A stretch of DNA of 46,271 bases from an uncultured Roseburia sp. (lineage in GTDB: Bacteria; Bacillota; Clostridia; Lachnospirales; Lachnospiraceae). This document shows positions 41,901 to 46,271 of the stretch, piece by piece. The notes below the pieces were generated by a model that had not been told where the DNA came from, did not search any database, and saw only the letters and a list, made by a program, of their open reading frames with translations. Within the stretch, counting starts at the first letter, position 1; each line of letters begins with the position of its first letter. The DNA is taken from the NCBI GenBank assembly GCA_900550935.1, contig URUD01000021.1, positions 1 to 46,271 of the forward strand, in the 5' to 3' direction. The position numbers and the translations under genes are program-made.

Positions 41901-44900
41901 TGCAAGTGTATTGTAGTTTGCCATCGTACCAAGTGTACCATAGTATAATACGCCATTGCTGTCTTCCTGTAATCCGAAATAGCAGTGATTTGCACTGTCT
42001 GTTATGGTCAGGAAACATGGTCCGTTTGCAACGGTTCCCACATTCCAGTCAAAATCAACGATGACCTTATCGTTGGATACTGCCTTGGTAAAGGTCTTTG
42101 CGATCGCACGGTCACCATTTCCGGAACCGCTGATCTGTAAAATATGATTTCCATCGGAATCTTCTGCTACTGCTGCAGAAAGGCTTCCACCTGTTACGGA
42201 TTTTCCCATGCTCCAGGTATTACCGGTATCACGGTTGTCAAAGCTCTCACTGATCGCCGGAACATATACCTTCATGGATGCTTCATAGCCGCCATCTACC
42301 GTGGTTGCTGTGATCGTTGCCACACCGGCAGACACTGCGGTGACCTGTCCATACTCATCTACGGTTGCGACAGATGGTGTATCGGATGTCCATGTTACAT
42401 CGGTATTGGTTGCGGAATCCGGCAGCACGGTTGCTTCCATTCTCTGCATTGGAGCATTTTCATCCTGATTGGTATCAGAGAAGTAATCTGATTTGAAATA
42501 ATATTCCTCTTCTCCCAAGGTCACTCCGCTTACCGGAATTGCCTCTGCCTGTACTGTTACCTGACATTCTGCAGTATAACCGCCGTTTTCTGTTGTTGCG
42601 GTAATGGTAACCGGTCCGCCCACTGCAACACCTGTCACATTACCATTTTCATCTACGTCTGCGATGGAAGGATTGGAACTCTTCCAGGTTACATTTTTGT
42701 TGACTGCATTGGAAGGAGTTACGATCGCGGTAAGTCCTTTGGATGATCCAAGCTGTAAGGTAAGGGATGTCTTGCTTAAGGAAACTCCCTCTACCTGGAT
42801 CGGAAGTACATGTACCAGACAGCTTCCGTAAACTTCTTCATTATCATCTGAGATTGCTTTGATCGTTACATCGCCAACACCGGTTGTGGTCACAAGCCCG
42901 GTCTGATCTACCTCTGCAACAGAAGTGTCGGATGACTCCCAGTGCACTTTATATTTGGTCGTATCGCTCGGTGTTACGGTTGCACTCAGCTGTAAGCTCT
43001 TTCCGTAGCCGATGCTCTCTTCGGTTTTGTTTAATGTAACAGCTGTTACATTTACTTTTGTCACGTTTAAGGTAAAGCTTACCGATACTGCTTTATCTGC
43101 AGTTTCTACGGTAATGACTGTGGTTCCTGTACTCTTTACATTTAACTGTGCTTTTGTATCGGTCTTCTCAGTTTCCTGTCTCATGGTTCCCGCTTCGGTC
43201 TGCCATGTTTCGCCTAAGAAGGATGCGACATCCGGGTTGGATGAGGTGTAGCAGACGGTCTGGTCTGTCACATCACTGCCGGATAAGCTTGCGGTAAGCT
43301 GTAATTTATCCAGTACAGCGGCACTCTTTGTGCTGCCATCTGTTACCGTCGTATCTCCTACTTTTAAGGTGATACCTTCTGCTGCATTGGCGTCTGTTAC
43401 GGTTACATTGATGGTTGCTGTATGATTTCCTTTGACGGAAGCGGTGATGACTGCATCTCCCTTGGATACCGCACATACAAATCCGTTCTGTGTTACTTTT
43501 GCAACGGCAGGATTGGATGAGGTGTAGGTAATGTTACTGTCTGAAACCACCTGATCTGTTGGTGTTACTGTCGGCTGTAAACGCTCCTGCTCACCTGCTG
43601 CCAGTGTGATACTGCTCTTGGAAAGTGTGATTCCGGTCGGCTCTGTTACCTCTACGGAATAAGTTCCTGCATCTTTTAACGGAGTCAGCATCTCAGTGGA
43701 TTTTGATTTCGGACATCCACGCATCAGATATGCGTACATGCTGTCCATCATATCTCCGGCTCTTCCGTCCTGTGTACTTCCCATTTCTTTAATGGAAGTA
43801 TCTCCGTTGTTAAACATGATTCTCTGGTTGATATCAGAAGATCCGCCTGCGGTAGATCCTGCGCCCGGTGTCGGGATCCAGTCTGTCTCCCAGTAATAGA
43901 AACCTCTGGTCTGTCCGTACGCATTTGGTGTATCAAGTGCTGCCTGCATATAATCCAATAACCAGTTATACTGTCCGTTCGGTGTCAGATAATAATATGC
44001 AGTCTGTCCCATGGAACTGTTGGCCGTATCGATGGTCGGTTTGTATTTGGTAAAGGAAAATCCGGTCTCTACGTTTACATAGTCCATGTAGCGTAATGTT
44101 TCATCTGATGAAATTGCATTTGCCATCGAAATGATGTTTCCGGAAGAACGTCCACCATACAGAGAAAAGGCAAGGCTGTCAAACTCTGCACCGTTATTTA
44201 AAAGTCCTTTGAAAAAGGTCTTCATGGAACTTGTGTCATAACCATTGTTGGTATGCACATATCCGGCAACTCCCGGCATTGCATCCTCTGCTGCTGCGTA
44301 GGAAGCTGCGATCAGTTTTGCATGTCCGGATGAGGTAGCTCCTTTTCCAACCGGCCATGCAATACCGCCGTTCTGCTCATTTCCGTGTTTGATACCGCAC
44401 ACATTGACGTTATTTTCTGCCAGTGCACTGATAAAATCATAAACATAATTGTATACGATCGTCTGCATATGAGCCAGATCGGTGTTCTTGTACTCATTTT
44501 CATAATCGGTATCCAGCCAGTCTTCCGGCATGAATGCTTTTGCATTACTCATCCAGGTATCGCTGTAGTGGAAACTTGGCAGATAGTTCATTCCAAGCTC
44601 TGTCGCACGTTTTCCAAGTTCCAGGGAGTGTTCCTTGTCAAACCATGCGCTTTCCTCATCATCCGGGGAGATCATTTTAAGTTCTGCCTGGCTGCCATCT
44701 TTATTCATCCACCAGCCGCCGGACCAGTACTCGTCCAGATATACCTTGCTTAAAGAATCCGGATATCTTGCGCCCTCACCTGCATGAACAAAGATCATGT
44801 TGGTGATCGAGTTTACTCCATGGTTGGATAAGATACGAAGACAATCCTGCTGTACACCATTTGCAAAATATTTTCCGCCGAGATCTTCGATTGCCGGAAG

Positions 44901-46037
44901 GAAGGAGACATCCGCGCCTCGCAGATAATTTTCATCCTGAATACGGAAAATATCGAAGTTGTCTACATAAGCATAATCAGAACCGTTTCCACTCCATGTA
45001 TCGGCAAGTTCCGGTCCCTTTGAGGTATAAACTGTTACGGAATCCTGATATGCCTCATCGTATTTTGTATTCGCATACACTTCTACTTCCGTCTGGTCGT
45101 CCCCGGTCTCAAATGTAAGGGTAACCAGTCCGTATCCCTCTGTACCGGATGGTGCCTGACGAAGTACGGTTCCGTCTGTGGAACGTACACCGATATTGAC
45201 ACGGTCACCCAGACTGGTACGGTTCTGTAGTTCTCCTATGGTTCCAAGTGCACCGGTGGAATCGGTACGGTAGGTACTCTTTACTTTTACGGTTTCAAAG
45301 GTATCCTGCTTGTCTACTTTGGCACGCATGGTAACCGAATATCTGGTATTTGGTTCCACCGCGATCTTCTGGGAGATTTCACTGTCATTTCCAAGGCGGA
45401 TCGCTTTTTCTCCTGTGTCGGCATCCTCTTTGGTCACATCCACGGTTCCGCTTGTTGTCCAGTCATCTGTTCCATCTTCAAAATCCCAGTTTGAGATCGT
45501 ATTGGCATCTTCTGAATCTAACACGAGCTCCATCGTGTCAAGATCCAATGCCTTGGAACCGGATTCAACGGTGATCGTCATCTGTCCGTTATAGACCAGC
45601 ACATTCCGGTGTCCCATCATTCTCCAGATGTACTGTCCATTCGTTGCTGAACTGGTATCTGTGTCAACGCCTTTATAGGAATCTAACAGTGCAACCGAAT
45701 CCGGTCCTCCTGTATTGGAAACGGTGATCTTTCCATCTTTTCCCGCTTCCCCTTTTACATATGCAGAAAGTGTGTAACTTCCCTGCTTCAAATCCTTTAT
45801 GGTCATTGTAATGGAAGAGTTTGCTTCCAGATGCACGTATTTTTCTCCCCCCTGCGCACCTGTGTTTTCTTCCGTTACCGTGCCGGTCGTATCCCAGCCG
45901 GTAATTCCATCTTCAAAATCTAAATTTGCATGCTCCGTTCCTGAAACGGTTTCAGCTGCAACCGGGCCAGACAGCCCTGTCAGCAACGAGACTGACATCG
46001 CAAATACGAGCAGCCTGCTTAGAAATTTTTGTTTCAT
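38937..46037 (-). CDS. Giant secreted GH53 endo-beta-1,4-galactanase with Ig-like, FIVAR and carbohydrate-binding domains
   Basis: The 2366-aa protein has a signal peptide (1-28, VAA cut). Two beta-sandwich, CBM-like domains (about 37-174, 179-367) precede a GH53 barrel (372-780) with acid/base E554 in HGNEQNGG and nucleophile E657 in VNVETGF, so it should cut beta-1,4-galactan. After it come five Ig-like Big_2-type repeats (800-1260; the second is divergent), a concanavalin-like domain (1263-1467), two more Ig-like units (1470-1670), a FIVAR helix pair (1673-1749), Big_2 (1752-1835), an F5/8-C-like domain (1836-1982), an Ig-like unit (1985-2070), a second FIVAR (2076-2146), an acidic TPDTPQ linker, and two Lys-rich Big_2 repeats (2190-2366). 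No LPxTG, SLH or membrane anchor is seen. GGGAG lies 7 nt before the ATG. Confidence 0.93.
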   Translation of the reverse strand: MKQKFLSRLLVFAMSVSLLTGLSGPVAAETVSGTEHANLDFEDGITGWDTTGTVTEENTGAQGGEKYVHLEANSSITMTIKDLKQGSYTLSAYVKGEAGKDGKITVSNTGGPDSVALLDSYKGVDTDTSSATNGQYIWRMMGHRNVLVYNGQMTITVESGSKALDLDTMELVLDSEDANTISNWDFEDGTDDWTTSGTVDVTKEDADTGEKAIRLGNDSEISQKIAVEPNTRYSVTMRAKVDKQDTFETVKVKSTYRTDSTGALGTIGELQNRTSLGDRVNIGVRSTDGTVLRQAPSGTEGYGLVTLTFETGDDQTEVEVYANTKYDEAYQDSVTVYTSKGPELADTWSGNGSDYAYVDNFDIFRIQDENYLRGADVSFLPAIEDLGGKYFANGVQQDCLRILSNHGVNSITNMIFVHAGEGARYPDSLSKVYLDEYWSGGWWMNKDGSQAELKMISPDDEESAWFDKEHSLELGKRATELGMNYLPSFHYSDTWMSNAKAFMPEDWLDTDYENEYKNTDLAHMQTIVYNYVYDFISALAENNVNVCGIKHGNEQNGGIAWPVGKGATSSGHAKLIAASYAAAEDAMPGVAGYVHTNNGYDTSSMKTFFKGLLNNGAEFDSLAFSLYGGRSSGNIISMANAISSDETLRYMDYVNVETGFSFTKYKPTIDTANSSMGQTAYYYLTPNGQYNWLLDYMQAALDTPNAYGQTRGFYYWETDWIPTPGAGSTAGGSSDINQRIMFNNGDTSIKEMGSTQDGRAGDMMDSMYAYLMRGCPKSKSTEMLTPLKDAGTYSVEVTEPTGITLSKSSITLAAGEQERLQPTVTPTDQVVSDSNITYTSSNPAVAKVTQNGFVCAVSKGDAVITASVKGNHTATINVTVTDANAAEGITLKVGDTTVTDGSTKSAAVLDKLQLTASLSGSDVTDQTVCYTSSNPDVASFLGETWQTEAGTMRQETEKTDTKAQLNVKSTGTTVITVETADKAVSVSFTLNVTKVNVTAVTLNKTEESIGYGKSLQLSATVTPSDTTKYKVHWESSDTSVAEVDQTGLVTTTGVGDVTIKAISDDNEEVYGSCLVHVLPIQVEGVSLSKTSLTLQLGSSKGLTAIVTPSNAVNKNVTWKSSNPSIADVDENGNVTGVAVGGPVTITATTENGGYTAECQVTVQAEAIPVSGVTLGEEEYYFKSDYFSDTNQDENAPMQRMEATVLPDSATNTDVTWTSDTPSVATVDEYGQVTAVSAGVATITATTVDGGYEASMKVYVPAISESFDNRDTGNTWSMGKSVTGGSLSAAVAEDSDGNHILQISGSGNGDRAIAKTFTKAVSNDKVIVDFDWNVGTVANGPCFLTITDSANHCYFGLQEDSNGVLYYGTLGTMANYNTLATTEQFGSAFNKKETWYHVNAVIDMEQEKTTLTVTSKADPSITATEEIAFVSGTSYNKDVAAIHFYGRRTNKVVLSWNPAVDNFNVYPAAAVPGAVETDKKSVKLIPVAGTRGVSATVTAKVVPAAADQELTWKSSDEGLVTVTSDGVIKAANTYDTLEEIKTGSCVVTVASAKDASIYQEINVEVSNNPNASEFFSIKDESGNTVYEMGTGGQTVSLGSGDQKQFFPVLTGGDGESDYAGVTWTSSKPKVAVIDSETGKLTAKAGGKTEITLTVTMYAGKPLTGTFEVAVTGETLADTTALETAIANAKQAKTEADDYYTEESLTEYHAALENAEDVLQRVADEKWSGDKQNVVDEAESRLNAAVAGLEKNTAITGIEITGGDAEVNINKQITLGATITPATAEETVIWTSDDLSVAVVDKNTGVVTGVGEGTATITAQGANRKVSAQTTITVTKDLTSAYDTNGIVVTEVGSYSNRKASNAFNNARTMNMNAGSSAWSTGSSTKLGSIAVDFGSEVNVENVKSAFWSQMKYTLDVSEDGENWTTVVDHSEEAAGAVDGTDKEPYVDTFPEGTVARHVRINVLENSTTGWIGITLLQINGSYATDAVAVAGISCEGITVENVSELSMDTLPQTATVAMADGTENAAEVTWEETSLAKVIAADEAGTYQVYGTVTINQINYDVTCEVMVNAKAPVVVPVDKTALEQVIANAEALNESDYTKESWAVVKEALQAAKEEAAKEDATQETVDAAAKTLSDAISALVKAAAETPKTPDTPQTPDTPQTPDDSQNTNDSQGTDDSQDTEDAEDAQQVKVTKIALEAKQYSIAAGRKVALKPVVTPSNAANKMVVWTSSNTKYATVSANGVVTVKKAGAGKTVTITAKAADGGNAQAKVKIKIMKNAVTKISLKAKSKTVKAGKKTSIQASIRTNGKNANRKLEWTSSNTKYAVVNSKGVVVTKKAGAGKTVTITAKATDGSGKKANVKIRIKK
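38989..39380 (-). repeat. Direct repeat encoding the two last Big_2 domains
   Basis: The last two Ig-like domains come from two DNA units offset by 267 nt (89 codons). Both carry nearly the same stretches, such as GCTTTTGCTGTGATCGTTAC at 38989 and again at 39256, and GCATATTTGGTGTTGGA in each. The likeness at DNA level points to a recent duplication or gene conversion. Confidence 0.75.
39546..39599 (-). repeat. 18-bp tandem repeat in the linker
   Basis: Three adjacent 18-bp units, 39546-39563, 39564-39581 and 39582-39599 (unit ATCCGGGGTCTGTGGTGT; the third has two changes). They encode the TPDTPQ linker of the galactanase. Such in-frame repeats can change in number by slippage. Confidence 0.85.
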
Positions 46038-46059
46038 TTTCTCTCTCCCTTCTTCTTTT

Positions 46060-46069
46060 CAACCGGTTG
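46060..46069. promoter_or_regulatory. LacI-type operator-like palindrome 1
   Basis: CAACCGGTTG is a perfect 10-bp palindrome with the central CG of LacI/GalR-family sites. It lies about 30-40 nt downstream of the expected transcription start of the galactanase gene. Confidence 0.55.
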
Positions 46070-46090
46070 TTTGGTACTTTTGCATATACG

Positions 46091-46101
46091 CGCAACCGAT
46101 T
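46091..46101. promoter_or_regulatory. LacI-type operator-like site 2
   Basis: Minus strand AATCGGTTGCG shares the AAyCGGTT core with site 1. It covers the expected transcription start. Its centre is about 33 bp from site 1, about three helical turns. Confidence 0.5.
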
Positions 46102-46106
46102 ATTCA

Positions 46107-46135
46107 ATTATATAGAACAAATGGTTTATTTACAA
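46107..46135 (-). promoter_or_regulatory. Galactanase promoter
   Basis: Minus strand TTGTAA (46130-46135), 17-nt spacer, TATAAT (46107-46112). The leader to the ATG is about 63 nt and holds both operator-like sites. The region further upstream to the window end is AT-rich. A TTGCGCAA palindrome (46261-46268) sits at the very edge; nothing else is seen there. Confidence 0.7.
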
Positions 46136-46271
46136 TTCCTATTTATTCACAATATTTTTTTATTTTTTTGTAAAATTTATTTCTTTTTTCATTTTTTCTT
46201 TGTCTATTTTGTACTATTTCAAAAATATTTTTTGTTGCATTTTCCTATTTCGCATCCTATTTGCGCAACTA

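Noticed and set aside
1..46271. Prophage, insertion sequence or integrated element
   Set aside because: No transposase, integrase, phage structural gene, terminal inverted repeat or tRNA attachment site was found in any frame.

Overview
The window looks like a chromosomal segment of a low-to-mid GC Gram-positive anaerobe of the Lachnospiraceae (Roseburia/Agathobacter type). The reasons are strong AGGAGG-like ribosome sites, sigma-A consensus promoters, a bacterial V-type ATPase operon, the clostridial rel-MBL-hemZ-hisS-aspS block, and a very large secreted GH53 galactanase with many Ig-like domains. The genus is inferred from content only. No transposase, integrase, phage gene, tRNA, rRNA or CRISPR array was seen. 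No gap between genes reaches 300 bases.

Layout, left to right. (1) 1-3800: a minus-strand unit of TPR lipoprotein, HflX GTPase and MATE efflux pump. (2) 3800-8250: central carbon metabolism on the minus strand, with L-lactate dehydrogenase plus an M19 dipeptidase, and glycogen phosphorylase. (3) 8390-14960: a divergent AraC regulator that may be leaderless. Its 3' end overlaps a minus-strand PAS-GGDEF*-EAL protein, which lies at the end of a PPK2, LspA, PAP2, EAL gene run. A plus-strand EAL*-HDOD protein follows. (4) 14950-23410: nine V-type ATPase genes in the order H(G)-C-I-K-F-E-A-B-D. (5) 23540-26430: a small orphan protein, a MecA-type ClpC adaptor, and a membrane diguanylate cyclase that is directly upstream of and coupled to mecA. 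(6) 26420-35700: aspS, hisS, a MYG1-family nuclease with an extra C-terminal domain, hemZ, an MBL hydrolase and bifunctional Rel. (7) 35700-38260: a tightly packed four-gene operon of membrane protein, XRE regulator, GNAT and CPBP protease. Its promoter carries a dyad over the -35 box. (8) 38300-46271: a cyclophilin on the plus strand and, convergent with it, a 2366-residue secreted GH53 endo-galactanase. The galactanase promoter has two LacI-type operator-like sites about 33 bp apart.

Working together: the window joins carbohydrate capture (galactanase), storage turnover (GlgP), fermentation (Ldh), ion or energy coupling (V-ATPase) and nucleotide second messengers: (p)ppGpp by Rel, and c-di-GMP by one intact GGDEF, one apparently intact EAL and one EAL-HDOD. 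Polyphosphate-driven nucleotide recycling (PPK2) may add to this.

The least ordinary items are the MYG1 protein with a C-terminal domain that resembles CARF/Csx20-type sensor domains, placed between hemZ and hisS; the four-gene XRE/CPBP operon; the leaderless AraC gene; and the galactanase architecture with its operator pair.
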